From the NCBI GenBank assembly GCA_018398575.1, contig JAGTXZ010000024.1, forward strand, positions 372,001 through 436,000: a DNA stretch of 64,000 bases, given 5' to 3'. The stretch's first letter is position 1. The number at the start of each line of letters is the position of its first letter. Shown here piece after piece: positions 46,515-58,223 of the stretch. The notes under the pieces were generated by a model. That model saw only the letters and a program-made list of their open reading frames with translations, did no database searches and had not been told where the DNA came from. Made by a program: the position numbers and the translations under genes. The DNA comes from Ampelomyces quisqualis (taxonomy: Eukaryota > Ascomycota > Dothideomycetes > Pleosporales > Phaeosphaeriaceae).

Positions 46515-48713
46515 ATGGACGGCGACGGCGACGGCGACGGCGACGGCTTGGGCTTCTCCGACTCGGACCTCGACGACCTGCCCGCCGACACGCTGCACCG
46601 CCTCGAGGCGACGGCCATCCGCGCGACCCAGCACCCGCCGCCCGCCGCGCCAGAGTCCGACTATGGCCTGAACGACGGCGACGACGACGGCGACCAGGTC
46701 GTCAACCTCGACGACGACGCGCACGACCAAGTCTACCAGCACCCGCCCGCTGCGGAAGAGCAGCCCGCCTGGTCGCAGGCGGACCCCCACCAGCTGCTCT
46801 CGCGCATCAAGAAGGTGGGCTGCGCAACCCACGGGGCCCCAGAGCGCTGCTGATGTGAGCAGTTGGAGCAGGAAAAGGCGCGCGAGCGGAAGGCGGCCGA
46901 GGACCTCAAGGGCCAGCTGCAGACAAAGGCCGGCGAGGCCGACACGCTCAGGCGCCGCCACCATGTCGAAAGCCGCGAGCACGAGCGCCGCATTGCCGAC
47001 CAGCAGCAGATGCACACCGCGGAGCTGGCCAGGATGAGGGCTGACTTGGAGAGGCTGCGGCGCGAGAAGGAGCAGGCCCTCACGGACAATATGTTCAACC
47101 AGCACGATATCCGTGAGGCCGGCCTGGCGCAGCGCGCGCGCAAAACGATGCCCTCGAGGCCAAAGGGAAACACCGCCGCCGCAACGAGCCCGGCCGCGAC
47201 GCCGAAGCGCATCCACAAATCGAGGGGTCCGCTCGGAGACGGCTTCGACGACGACGACCATGTCATCATGGCCTCGCCGTCCAAAGCACGTGACAGGCTT
47301 AGAGTAGCGACGCCCAAGCAGGGGGGCAAGCGGAAAAGGCAGGCGCCAGATCAGAGCCCCATAGCGATGCCCGCGTTGCAACTGAGTGCGCCACCGACTC
47401 AGCCAAAGGACAAGGTGCCCGAGTCCGTCGCCGAGCCAGCGATCAATCCTGCACTTTTGCAGCACTTTCGAGAACACGACCAACGCTTCACACTGCTGCA
47501 CCGCCTGCTGGCCTATCCTTCGTCAAACGGCCAAGACCGCATCCTAGAAGCCCTGACGCAGCACGCATTTCCGTCGCAGTCGGCGAAGAAGCTTTCGTCC
47601 ATTGTGTATGATGCCCTGGCAGCTGCAACCGCATCAGATGTCCATGAGCTGGCATTGCGTATCTGTCACATCTTCCTAGACCTCTGGAAGCAATGTCTAG
47701 ATGAGCGATACTATGATCCCGTCTACCTCGTACTTGATGCCATGAACTTCATACTATCCTGTGAGCCAGTAGCTATGGCTGTCCAGATTGCCGAGAAAGC
47801 GCTCCCTCTCATCATGGCATCCGTGGATCTGGTGTCCTTGCCCATCTCCAATGCCGCAAAACTTGGCGCCAAGGCCATCTCCAGCCTCTACACTCCCGTC
47901 CAGCGTGAGATTTCGTCAAAGATAGACGTCCTCGACTGCTTGGAGTTGCTTTACCTTGTTGCAACCAGTTGTACGTCTTCCGCGGATCCAGATGCAATCA
48001 GTCGTCTATGGCAAGGTATATCCTCGGGTTTCTGCCTCATGCTGCTAAACAAGGAGTATCCACAGTCGCAAATCACGCTCATGTTGCGGATCCTGAGCAC
48101 CTCAGCCCTACCCACTTCCCTTGGACCTGTCGCGGCTGAAGATGAAAATCAGGCGAGCGTAGAAGACGCCCTCATTGCGCGGCTTACCAACCTTTTTACA
48201 GAGATACCACAGCAGATACCCGATCCCGCCGCAAAAGTCCTGCTAGCAACAGTATCTGAAGCAGAGATCTGGGACCTACGGCTCCTTGTGCTTACAGTAC
48301 TTACACAATTCTCTATTCCCGAGCATGGCTGCATACGACTAGCACAAAATCCGCTCTGCATCGGTCGCTTGATCAAGTATCTCGACTATAGCATAAAAAC
48401 GCTGTATCGGCAGCCACTTTCGCCCACACAGGACCTGAAGATTGAGTCCATAAATGCGACCATGAAGCTCATATACTACATCGCCACAAACAATCCTGGC
48501 TTGGATATCAAGAGCAAGCTGGTCAACACTTTGGGTGGCCAGCACGCATATCTTGTTGCACTGACACGTCTTACCTTCAGCGACGGTTTGATGCTTGAGG
48601 CCGGTATTGAAGACGCCGTTGTTGACATGGCGCATTCGATTCTGGACGAAGGACTGAGTATTGAAGAAGGTGATGCGTTTGGTATGGTGTTTAGCAGCGG
48701 AACCAGTTTGTGA
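46515..48713 (+). CDS. ATRIP/Rad26/UvsD-like DNA damage checkpoint protein
   Basis: Two exons, 46515-46814 and 46863-48713 (716 residues), 48-nt intron, phase 0. ATRIP partners the ATR kinase (Mec1, UvsB) and brings it to RPA-coated single-stranded DNA in the nucleus. The N terminus has the short acidic pattern seen in fungal members (LGFSDSDLDDLPADTLHRLE), which could contact RPA. A Gly/Asp repeat (five DG units) precedes it. A coiled coil spans about 105-175 (LEQEKARERKAAEDLKGQLQ to RADLERLRREKEQALTDN). A basic Pro-rich linker has KRKRQAPDQ. The C-terminal 450 residues are an all-helical region (LALRICHIFLDLWKQCLDER, LDCLELLYLVATS). Family assignment rests on the overall architecture and N-terminal motif. 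Confidence 0.8.
46518..46547 (+). repeat. GACGGC hexanucleotide repeat in the ATRIP coding region
   Basis: Five perfect GACGGC units directly after the ATG encode (Asp-Gly)5. Likely length-variable. Confidence 0.9.
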
Positions 48714-49028
48714 CAATATGTTTGAAGTTGACACTTTCTTCATTTGTAGCATCGGTTGGCGAAGTGGGAATATACCGTGGTCAGGTAACAGCACATTGCA
48801 CAAGGAGCGCTGGTCATGTGTGACAAGCACCAGTACTTCCAAATCTCTTTTTTATGTCACATTTACTTGAATATGAAGACAAGTATATGGCGGATTAATC
48901 ACTGACGTGGTCGGCCTTCGCACACGCATTGCTGTCCTGATCCTTGAAGAGCCCCACTCGACTTGAATAACCTCTTTCAGCCTGCACATAGGCTCCCAAA
49001 CCTCTTTCCCTCTTCTTTTCCAATCATA
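48714..49028. other. Short intergenic gap
   Basis: 315 bp between two plus-strand genes. CT-rich leader from about 48970 to 49020 precedes the next ATG. Confidence 0.6.
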
Positions 49029-49430
49029 ATGAAGAAGGTAAACTCCCTCCGATTCATAGCAAGGCTCAGCAGCCTCTCCCCTACATTCTCCCGATCCAAA
49101 TCTACATCCTGTCTACCCGCAGTGTCAGAAGCAGCTCAGGCGCAGCACCCACAACCGCACTGCACGGAACTACAAACGCAGGCTACAGGTATACATGTTC
49201 GCAGCGAAACATTTGCGTGAAGAATACGCACTGATTTATTTATCTTGGGCTCCAAAAAAGTGCCGCCGACAGACCCGATCCCCACACATGACGAGACGCA
49301 CGCGGGACCGTACGGAGTGGAAATGCCACCGGACTGGGATTTCATCTGTAGTGCGGCGCAAGTCTCGGTCGAAGTGAAGGGGGATGCGATGTCGCGGGTG
49401 TCGGACCCAAGGGACTTTGAGTATAAGTAG
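49029..49430 (+). CDS. Small protein with mitochondrial-type presequence (109 aa)
   Basis: Two exons, 49029-49188 and 49261-49430, with a 72-nt intron (GTATAC..AAAAAAG). The first 27 residues (MKKVNSLRFIARLSSLSPTF and on) are basic and Ser-rich without acids, as in mitochondrial import signals. The mature part has a conserved-looking segment, VPPTDPIPTHDETHAGPYGV then EMPPDWDFICSAAQVSVEVK, ending FEYK. Three Cys are scattered. No family is recognised. The splice is supported because it joins two otherwise unrelated frames into a single protein-like sequence and follows a CT-rich leader. Confidence 0.6.
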
Positions 49431-50451
49431 TTGGGCATACTGGTATTCGGAAGAGTACTAGGCTGTATGTGTATTCGAAAACGTCTTTCGCCTAGGGAGC
49501 GTAGTCGTGGCGCCACGACTGAGGTATTGGTCTGTCTTTCTTCATCGTGGTGATTGCAAGCTTGGGCTTTGGGCCTCTGTGAGTTGAGAAAGGGATGTTG
49601 GGGGAGCGTGGGCTTTGCCGGGGAGATGGGTTTTATCTAGTTTGAGCAGCACGAACTCACTCGCCCGATGTGGAGCAGGCGTGGGGACGGCGACGGTACG
49701 TATCGCGTTGTTGTGCTCAAGTGGGATACTATCTTTCATTGAGATTCATTGATCGAGTGTGAAAGCTGTCTCAAAGGCCCAGATGAACGTCTCAGGGAGC
49801 AGACAGGATGTTTGTTGATGGATCTGCTGGCACGTCTGACTGAGTTGGCGCGAGTCGGGGCCAAAAGGTACAGCCTGAGAGAAGGTCTTGCTTTCATGTG
49901 ACGTAAGAAGCGGTTGAGTTTCTTCGAGACAGGAATATTGCAAGCCTGTGGGAGCACATATACCGCTCCGTTTCATCCGAACAAACACAACGCGGCAAGG
50001 GAGAGGCAGTTCGGTTATCTGCAATCTGAGTTCAGCAGGCAAGAGCAGCTATGGCGAAAGACTTTGGCGGGACTTCATTGCCGATCTATCGGCGGAAAAT
50101 GGAGACTTGCTGGTATTCGCTCATTTCTGGTGAGTCTGTGGGCATTCATCAAGGCGTCAGTTCGCGCTATCAAAGCACACTACGCAGGCAGCGCGCCTGT
50201 CTAGCTGGGAGCCTCGCATCTGATACCGTACCCAATGGTCAGTTATTTGTAGCGGATCTGGAGCTGATCATTGTGTTATTACACTCCTTTTCTTTCTCTT
50301 TCGACTAGCAGGCTGCGTCCTATCTGGGTGCCTTTTCAAGAATGCACAACGCGACAAGTTACTCGAAGCGTCTACTACGGCCAAGCTGCTATACGACTGA
50401 AAGACGCGTGAAACAAAGTTCAAACTTGTCCGACATACAGGTAAGCTGAAT
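49431..50451. other. Intergenic, no gene seen
   Basis: About 1 kb at a convergent junction (small protein + and MFS -). Several frames of 60-120 codons overlap each other without features. Confidence 0.5.
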
Positions 50452-52222
50452 TCAATGGACCGCTGTAACGTTCGTGCCTGCAAGCTTCTTCCTCGCGTCC
50501 TCGATCTTCTCCATCTCGATTTGCTTCTCTGCGTCTCCGAGATTGTCCGGTAGCATACCAAGTGCACGATCGCCGAAGAGAAGATCGATCTCTTCCAATG
50601 TAAGCTGGTTAGTCTCCTGCACGGTTTTAGCACGTGACCCTCTTATGACAGCATAGGGAACGACTTACCTTGAACACGAACCAGATTGTGGGCAACGTGA
50701 CGCAAAGATTGAATGCCACAAAGACAAAATAGAATCTGTAGGTGATCTCGCCAAGAGCAATTGGCGACACTTGAGACCAGACCGTACCCACGAGCCAATT
50801 ACCAATACCTGTGGCGAAAGCGGATCCTCGTCCACGGATGCTGAGCGGCATGATTTCGGAAGCATACACCCAGGAGATTGGCCCGAAAGAAACACTGAAG
50901 ATGCAAGAAACAGCGAACAAGAAGAAGACACCCGCACCAGAGATGCCATCTTTTCGTGATCCGGTAGCACCATCTACTTGCGACCCCAAAACAGCTTCAC
51001 AGATCAGCGCAATGCTAATACCGATGGTGCCAAAGATCAATGGCCTCTTGCGGCCGACCTTGTCGAGGAAGAAGACGATAAAGAAGAAGTTGAAGATGGG
51101 GCCTACGACGTTGTAAATACTGGTCACAAGAAGATTCCGATCGCCCGTGATGCCGAGATTCTTGTACAAAATAGTCGAGTAGTAGCCAATGACATTGATT
51201 CTGTTGATTGTCAGCGTTAGAAAGTGCTTTCTCCCGAGTACTTCCACAACTCACCCTGTCATCTGCCCAAAGAACTGGATGAGCGTGGCATGCATCAAAC
51301 GAGTTCTCCAGGCAGGGACCGTGAACATGACGCGCCATCCTGGAGCCGTAATTGCCCGTTCAGCGTCAATGGTCAACTTTATCTCGTTGAATTCGGTCTG
51401 GATCCACTCGTCGTTGCTACCGTTGTAGTGCAATTTCTTGAGTACTACCAGCGCTTCATCTGCGCGATCAATCTCACACAGGTAGCGAGGAGACTCCGGA
51501 AAGAACATCATGCCACAAAGCAACATCAAACACGGCGCGCACTGGAAGGCGAGAGGGAATCTCCAGGAGAATGGATTAGTTTCCGGCACTTTCGACGAAC
51601 CGTAACCGACCCAGGTGGAGACGATGAAACCAACCCCAATCATCTGCTGCGCTATGCCCACGATAAGACCTAATGACTGTTAGTATATATTTGAATTGCT
51701 GGGATTCATTGCAGCTGGTTTGAGGCAGCGTCTCTGATGTTCTATGTATGCACAATGAATTAGACATACCTCTTGTCTTGGGATGTGCGCATTCAGATTG
51801 ATAGATAGGCACAGACATTGAGAGCACACCGACGGCCCATCCTGCCATGATTCGTCCGACAAGAATCATCGCGAGGTTTTGGGCTGAGGACTGGAGAATG
51901 GCGCCAACAAGATTGATAAACGCGCCGAGCATGATGGTCTTCCGACGACCTAGACTGTCCATGGTGAGCCCACCCCTATGTCACATTAGCATCAGTAATC
52001 AAGAGTTTTGGCGCTGCAAACTGACATGAGAGACCCAAACACAGCCCCTCCCGAGAACGTCGCATTGATTGCGCCTATGATAGCCGATTCGGGCTTTGTA
52101 TTGAAGTAACTCAAAAAGTTAGGCGACTGGATGACAAGAGTCATGACTCCACTGTCATATCCGAACAGAAAACTGCCAGTAGCAGCAAACACCGAGAGAG
52201 CGACGTTGAAGAAAAGACCCAT
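50452..52222 (-). CDS. MFS sugar porter next to alpha-xylosidase
   Basis: Five exons, 52222-52026, 51975-51770, 51669-51255, 51200-50669 and 50616-50452 (504 residues). Introns are 50, 100, 54 and 52 nt. Twelve hydrophobic segments are expected. Signatures: GSFLFGYDSGVM in TM1, GGLTMDSLGRRKTIM in loop 2-3, VGRIMAGWAVGVLSMSVPIY in TM4-5, PESPRYLCEIDRADEAL after TM6, QFFGQMTGINVIGYYST in TM7, DKVGRKRPLIF in loop 8-9 and ETNQLTLEEIDLLF at the C terminus. It imports a sugar with protons. It lies 840 bp downstream of the alpha-xylosidase on the same strand, so a xylosylated oligosaccharide or its product is a reasonable substrate guess. The start MGLFFNVALSVF was chosen because no ATG lies upstream in the same open frame. 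Confidence 0.93.
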
Positions 52223-53061
52223 CTTGAGCCCTAATCTGTCAACAACACGCACAGTCGGAAGTGTCACAAGTAGTAGATGAAGCTTGCGAGCTTAAGAACC
52301 TCACACACTGCTACTGAGGAATAATACAACACCGAGGTCGAGGCTCTTGAGCCGTCATGCGGAGCTGCTCATACTGCGGACGTCCATGCTAGTCAGCATT
52401 CAACCGGAAGCACGCGCCTAGATTCCATGAAACGCGCGAAAACGTAAGGTCACGACTCCTCGGCCATTCGAGACATTGACAAAGTGGATCCTGACGATCG
52501 GAAACCTGGGGATAGAGGGGCAGATGAGCAAGCGGGGTTGGTCTGGAGAGATTTCCCGCCAATGAATGCCATCGTCAACTTAGTTTGAACGGCTGAAAAG
52601 AAAGTGCGCAAGAGCTCAAGGCTACTTGCAACCAGTTTTCGATTTTTGAGTAGTCCGCTGCCCTTGAGAACAAACGGTACGACTTTTGTCAAGTGTACGA
52701 CGGCCCGAAATACCGTGAGAACCGATGCTTTTCTGGCGAAGTCTACTCGTAGGATCAGAATGTTTCCAAGGTCGTGTTTAAGCGAACATAAATTGTTGCT
52801 GCTTCCAGTACCGGCTCCCACGGTCCGTGGCGAATTCGGTATCGTTTTATAACCGTAGAATTTATGTAACGGTAGGAGCACTGGTTGTAGAGGTCGATCC
52901 GTCACGCAGGCTGTCTTGCAGCAGGGCGAGATCCTTGCAAAACATACAGTACATGCATTCGAGGAAGAAAGTATCGAAGAACATGTCTGGACTCTGAAGT
53001 GCTCGCTGATATTTTCCGTTCGTTAGGCATCATGTTGCACGCGATTCTGACACCGTCCTCC
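52223..53061. other. Sugar porter promoter region
   Basis: 839 bp between the alpha-xylosidase stop and the porter ATG. A 151-codon minus-strand frame (52450-52905) has no domain or favourable context and is not called. Confidence 0.5.
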
Positions 53062-55425
53062 CTATCCTAGTTTGATGACCTTCCAGTCGCCTTGCAACAA
53101 CTCGAAACCCTTCAGCTCACCGTCAGAATCGACCTCAAGCACGCCTTTCTCGATGCCCTCGGTATCTACCAAGGTCGCCTGATTGCCTGTACCTCCACCA
53201 TACACTCTCACTTCGCCACCGGTGCTTAACCAATCATAGCCAAAGCCATCCTTGCCTTCTGCCTGTCCCAAAACAAGCACTGTACCCTCACGTACGAACA
53301 AAGGTAGCTCCAGGAAGCCATACTGTTCTCGAATCCAGCGGCCACCTTGTGCTTCCTTGCCGTCCCAGAAGCTGAACCAGCGACCTGGTGGTAGATAGTA
53401 CTCGACGCTGCCATCTTCCTCGAAGACTGGGGCTGCCATTATTTGGCTCCCAACCATGAATTGCCGATCGACGTACCATGAGGTAGGGTCGTCTGGAAAT
53501 TCGAGAGCAACCGCACGTACGCTGGCAGGCCAGCCATTGGCGACGCTCTCGATTGATTGCGCAAAAAGGTATGGCATGAGTTGTCTCTTCAGCTGGACCC
53601 AGTGCCTGAGCACTTCCGTACAGTTTTCGGGCTCCTTTGACGAGTCATCAACAAGCCATGGCACGCGATACGAGTTCGACCCGTGCAGTCGACTGTGCGT
53701 ATTGAGGAGGCCAAATGCGACCCAGCGCTTGTAGATCCATGGCGGTGGGTTTCCTTCGAAGCCACCAATGTCGCTAGTCCAGAAGGCAAAAGAAGCCAGA
53801 CCCATGCCTAAGCCTCCGCGAACCGACTCTGCCAGCGCAGCAGGGGTAGACTCGCAGTCACCCCCCCAGTGCAACGGGAAACGTTGGCTTCCAGCGCATG
53901 CCGTGCGAGCGAATAGTATCGCTTCGTTCTTGCCGAATTTCTTCTGCACTGTTTCATACACGAGCTTGTTATAGATGAATGCGTAGTAGTTGTGCATGCG
54001 GCTGGGGTCCACGCTCTGATCGTGCCATTGTACGTTTTTTGTTGGAATGCGCTCTCCAAAGTCCGTCTTGATCGAGTCAACACCCATGTCTAAAAGCTGC
54101 TCCATACATTCTTTGAACCATGCGCACGCGTCCGGGTTCGTGAAGTCCACAACACCCATGCCTGTCTGCCACAAATCCCACTGCCACACGTCGCCGTTCG
54201 TTTTCTTGAGCAGGTAGCCCTTCTCCGTTGCGTATTTGAAGACAGGGCTCGCTTGGCCAACGTATGGGTTTGTCCACACGCTGACTTTGTTGATAAGTCC
54301 TGCTTCCTTGAGACGCTTGATCTGCCCAGCAGGATCAGGGAAAGATGCGGGATCCCATATGAAATCGCACCAGTGGAAGGTACGGAGCCAGAAACAGTCG
54401 AAGTGGAAGACTTCTACTGGAATGCGGCTTTCCGACATCTGCGAAACGAAAGATTGCACAGTGTCTTCTGAGTATGACGTTGTGAACGAAGTGCTGAGCC
54501 ACAGACCGTAGGACCATGCGGGAACGCGATTTGACTTTCCCGTCAGAATCGAGTACTTCGTCAGGACCTCTTTCGGAGTCGGACCGTAAATAATGTACCA
54601 CTTTAGACGTTGACCCTCGACGGCCGTCTGCAACCTGCAGCATCGCTCACTTCCAATCTCGAGATCGATCTTGTCAGGGGTGTCGATGAAGACTCCGTAT
54701 CCTCTCGAGCTCATCCAAAATGAGATGTTCTTGTACGCTTGCTCGCTGGAAGTGCCGCCATCTTCGTTCCAAACTTGGATATTCTGGCCAATTTTGTTCC
54801 ACGCGCCAAATCGTTCTCCAAGACCATGTATGGATTCGCCGACACCAAGTTCTGTCTGGGTAAACACATAATGCTTGTGAGCGCTCAGATCTTCTACCTG
54901 CTTCGGTGTGGTCAGAGCCGGCGAGTAAGCAAGTCCTACGCTTCTGTTGAGGAGTGAGGTTAGTGTCTTCGACCCGTCTGTAGCGTGAAACCTGACATTA
55001 AAAGTGTGCTCGTCGCCGCTCACGGTGGCGCTCAGCGCCCCGGAAGATATCGTGCTCCCTTTTCTGTTACTGCTCTTGACGATCTCCCCTTTATTCTCAG
55101 GCCTACCGTCAGGATAGAGCTCAAGATCTGGGCCCAGTCGTCTAGCACCTGCATGATGTGTCACTTCAAGCGAAATAACCCCGTCAAATTGTGCTTCGAT
55201 CTCGACGGAGAGAGTAGCAAGGTTGAGGGTGTCACCCCGCGAGAGGATTTTTCTTGTCGGGCAAAGGAGCGTGACGGCCTTGTTATCCTCGCGTGATGTA
55301 GTGGTGAACACTTCTTCGGCGTATTGCACTGTATGATCCTGGCTCACCAGCCACATGCCTGCCCTTGTCAGCTGCAACACCTAATACTAGCCGCATGTGC
55401 ACAGCGTACCATCGCGAAACTTCAT
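53062..55425 (-). CDS. GH31 alpha-xylosidase (YicI-type)
   Basis: Two exons, 55425-55410 (16 nt) and 55358-53062 (770 residues), 51-nt intron (GTACGC..GGGCAG). Splicing gives MKFRDG-MWLVSQDHTVQYAE, the expected N terminus; without exon 1 the frame would start with unrelated residues. It releases alpha-1,6-linked xylose from the non-reducing end of xyloglucan oligosaccharides or isoprimeverose. Landmarks: VGESIHGLGERFGAWNKIGQ, SYGLWLSTSFTTSYSED and FHFDCFWLRTFHWCDFIWD. The nucleophile Asp438 is in KTDFGERIPTK and the acid/base Asp506 in HWGGDCES. SFAFWTSDIGGFEG follows. There is no signal peptide, so action is probably intracellular. The C-terminal beta-rich domain is complete. Confidence 0.93.
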
Positions 55426-56819
55426 TGTGAATTTCTAGTATTGTTGTCGTTGTCGTTCGATACACGATTGTCGTCCCAAGGCCTCAGATGACGTGTGAGG
55501 CTGCTGTCAGTAGCCGGACATGCCTGGTCTCCTTTGTAGACCCGGCAATCATCTTGAAGGCGTTGGAGATGCGGTCCGGCCCATCGGTGTATGGACGGAA
55601 AGCTCGGAGTAAGAAGGTCCGATGCTCTTAAGTCGAGAGGAGCGCTGCGGGGTGGGTCACGCTTGTACACAGTGCTCTAATCACCGCCGGTTATATTGCT
55701 CTCGGCTTCGCGTTCAGGCCAAGCCACAATCAGACGCAACCCGTCTGCCTTTAAGAGATGGCCCAAACTCTTTGGATGCGCCCATCTTGGCCGACTTTGT
55801 GGTGCATAATTTTAAGCTTGCACTGAGTCGATCGCCAACTGTGCAAGGCTTCCGCGTTTGAACAGCCTGTCCGAACTTATCATTCACGCTAGACTAGCTT
55901 GGCTCGACTTCATGCAGCATTTTGCGGCCTAGCAGTGAGTTGTGATTGGACGACAACACGTCAAGTCACAAGTCTCGTACAGCCCGTCTACCTTCGAGAT
56001 ATGAACTAACAATGTCTAGAATGTTGTAGTCCGCCGCGGAGAACACGAACTCTTTTCATGATATTAAAAGTCAACATACTTGAGACAGGCGAAATTATCC
56101 TGCATATAGAAACTGGCTCTGATTGGCTTACGCCCAATTTCTACTGACTTGATAGGTTGCTAATATACGGTATTAGATACGGCGGCGTCGTATTGATACG
56201 ATACAAACGGCTTTTTGAGAATATATCTGTATCAACAGGGCTCGCACAGACTTGTTCTTGCCTGTTTCCAGCGATTTGTAACCCCACTATACAGCTCCTT
56301 TTCCTACCTCCTCTATAAAGTTCTACAACACCAACAGAGAGTACAACAATTCCTAATAGTAGTATAAGAAGACTGGGGTATAGGGGTGTTAATTGACATT
56401 TCCCGGCTTGTTAAGACTTAGCGTCTGACACGGGATACCGCATCAAGTACTCCGTATATGTATTGACATGATGCCATTTATACAGGATCTTGGCCGAAGT
56501 ACGGGGTATCTACGCATCTCTCATCACCGTTCCCACTCCCCACTTCGGCCATTTTGGTCATAGTTGATGATTCAAACGAAGCGTTTTTAAGCGAATTCAC
56601 ACTGCTAGACACTATCGCCGATTGCTCAGACATTTTGGTAATCTTTGATAGCGTTCTATCGGAAGCGCTTTGCCTCTACGCTCCATCGCTGCGCTGTTCT
56701 TCTCCACGTCATCTCTACTCCTACCATTACACCGCGATCGACGTTCGAACCCCTGAAAGCTCCCAGCACGACATCATCGAAAGCATCCACAGACTAAATT
56801 CTGTGAAGGACCTGACATC
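55426..56819. other. 1.4-kb intergenic region with AT-rich repeat relic
   Basis: Left part is the alpha-xylosidase promoter. From about 56060 the DNA is AT-rich, and 56165-56457 is bounded by imperfect inverted ends. No gene is supported; a frame from 56554 starts at TTG and is treated as leader of the EthD gene. Confidence 0.5.
56165..56457. mobile_element. Possible MITE-like element (about 290 bp)
   Basis: Left end reads ATACGGTATTAGATACGG. The right end, read on the opposite strand, is ATACGGAGTACTTGATGCGG. The two ends agree imperfectly in inverted orientation. There is no internal coding capacity and the interior is AT-rich. A related end sequence stands alone at 41908-41930. No clear target-site duplication was identified, so this is tentative. 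Confidence 0.35.
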
Positions 56820-57316
56820 ATGACGGTCTCAGTAATCACCCTATACACACGCCGTGCCGATATTTCCCCTACTGAGTTTAGGAGGTACATCGAGGAAGTT
56901 CACGTGCCCATACAGAAGTCGGTGATGGGCGAGTACTTTCCACTATCATTCACTCGTAAATATGTCGCACGGGTGGATTCTGGGGCTGGAGACCGATTAG
57001 GGGCACTATCTGTATCGCGTAAACATGGTAATCCAGCATCGCCAGTAGTGCTGGTTGGGTCTCCAGATCAACTTGGCTGGGACATGATGGGCGAGATGAT
57101 TTTCCGGGACGAGCTTCATCTGCAGCAATGTTACGCTGCTATCAATAGGTAAGTCATTCACGTTACTATATCTGTTGAAATTGTACAACGACGCGTAAGA
57201 AGCTAGGCTGACTGCCTTCCAGCCTCAAGGGACAACAAGTGAAAGACGACGAGGAAAACTTCTCGGAGACGCATCAACTTAAAGTCGTGCTCATGGGGGA
57301 AAGTATGGAAACCTAG
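56820..57316 (+). CDS. EthD-domain (dimeric alpha-beta barrel) protein
   Basis: Two exons, 56820-57148 and 57223-57316 (140 residues), 74-nt intron (GTAAGT..TTCCAG). It begins MTVSVITLYTRRADISPTEF and continues RRYIEEVHVPIQKSVMG, the beta strand and F-x3-Y-x3-H-x-P pattern of EthD/monooxygenase-like small barrels. The middle has ARVDSG and a DQLGWDMMGEMIFRDELHLQ helix. It ends QLKVVLMGESMET. EthD-like proteins include decarboxylases, cyclases and accessory proteins in secondary-metabolite and degradation pathways. No biosynthetic cluster surrounds it here. The reaction is unknown. Confidence 0.8.
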
Positions 57317-57758
57317 AGGTATTGATGGTGAGCATGGGCGGGCTCAATCACCTCAGTGGGGGCGGCAAAATTGCACCCTGTGTAGTCACTACTACCTGCG
57401 CCGCTCTCCCTCAAGCAAAAGAGCTTTCTTTGATTCTTCCCTTCTTCCCTCTCTGAAACTAACCACACTTCAACAACTCAACTGGCTTGTCAAGATTGCG
57501 ACCCCTCAAGCACAACTTCGAGCACCCAGTTCTCGACTCCACAATGTCTGCGTATCTCGGCGCTGCGGCGATCAAGAAACTATGTCTGCCTTCGAGCTAC
57601 CTTCATCAGATTTTACAGTCATATGCTTCTGACTACGTTGCGGACTACATCCTGGGCCTTATCTCTCAATTCGTCCTGGACTCCTAGCAATTCTTAATGG
57701 ACCCCAAAGCCAAGATCAGGACTATGACTCGTTCCTGGCAGCCCAGAAACACGTCTAC
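57317..57758. other. Gap with possible broken 5' end of the RING gene
   Basis: An ATG at 57544 opens a 48-codon frame (MSAYLGAAAIKKLCLPSSYL and on) ending at 57687 in a different frame from the downstream RING gene. The downstream frame is open back to 57633 and reads LLAILNGPQSQDQDYDSFLA before the first Met at 57759. No GT..AG pair I tried joins the two in frame. Confidence 0.4.
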
Positions 57759-58175
57759 ATGGGACAGGTGTATACCAGCGCATGCTCAGTAGAAGCCAAG
57801 CAAGCAATGTTGTCGCTGCCTCTAAACGACCTAGCTTATGGCGTAGAGAGGCGTCTGTGTGAAGCTAGCAGATTAGATCGAAGAAGCCAGTTGCATGCTG
57901 TGCTCGACTGGGTTGTTGCTTGTGCCACTCATGCTGCAGTCGATTGCGATGGTCAAGTCGGCGCAGTGCTAAATCTTCATTTCCGCCGGCAGCCAATACT
58001 TGGAAACTATCAGAAAAACATCCGAGAACATCTAGAGCAGTTGTGGATGACTGGGCCTGGACAAAGACATGGACCACTTCTAGCGCTTACTCATGTCTTG
58101 CGGCGCATCTTGAAGGAGGAGCCGCCTCTACAAACTGCGAGCAGCGTCTGCGATATGCTGCGAGCCTTCATATAA
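57759..58175 (+). pseudogene. N-terminal half of a RING protein, ends at in-frame TAA
   Basis: 138 codons, MGQVYTSACSVEAKQAMLSL to VCDMLRAFI, then TAA at 58173-58175. The same reading frame continues without another stop for 250 codons through the RING finger (next feature). Sequence is protein-like throughout (helical, LHAVLDWVVACATHAAVDCD). Explanations are a nonsense mutation in a decaying gene, stop-codon readthrough (context TAA CTA G), or an unrecognised intron removing the stop. The apparent frameshift farther upstream (about 57630-57690) favours decay. Confidence 0.5.
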
Positions 58176-58223
58176 CTAGCCGTGGATGCGACAGAAGCTA
58201 GGCTCGTCATTGGCGATTTTTCC

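Noticed and set aside
46362..47501. 379-codon minus-strand frame
   Set aside because: Antisense of the GC-rich 5' part of the ATRIP homologue; no ATG-anchored domain.
52450..52905. 151-codon minus-strand frame
   Set aside because: Lies in the promoter of the sugar porter, no recognisable features.
56554..56823. 89-codon frame overlapping the EthD ATG by four bases
   Set aside because: Starts with TTG and not ATG; best seen as the leader of the EthD gene, not translational coupling.
57672..57686. GTCCTGGACTCCTAG as a 15-nt intron
   Set aside because: Far too short for a spliceosomal intron and does not fix the frame of the RING gene.
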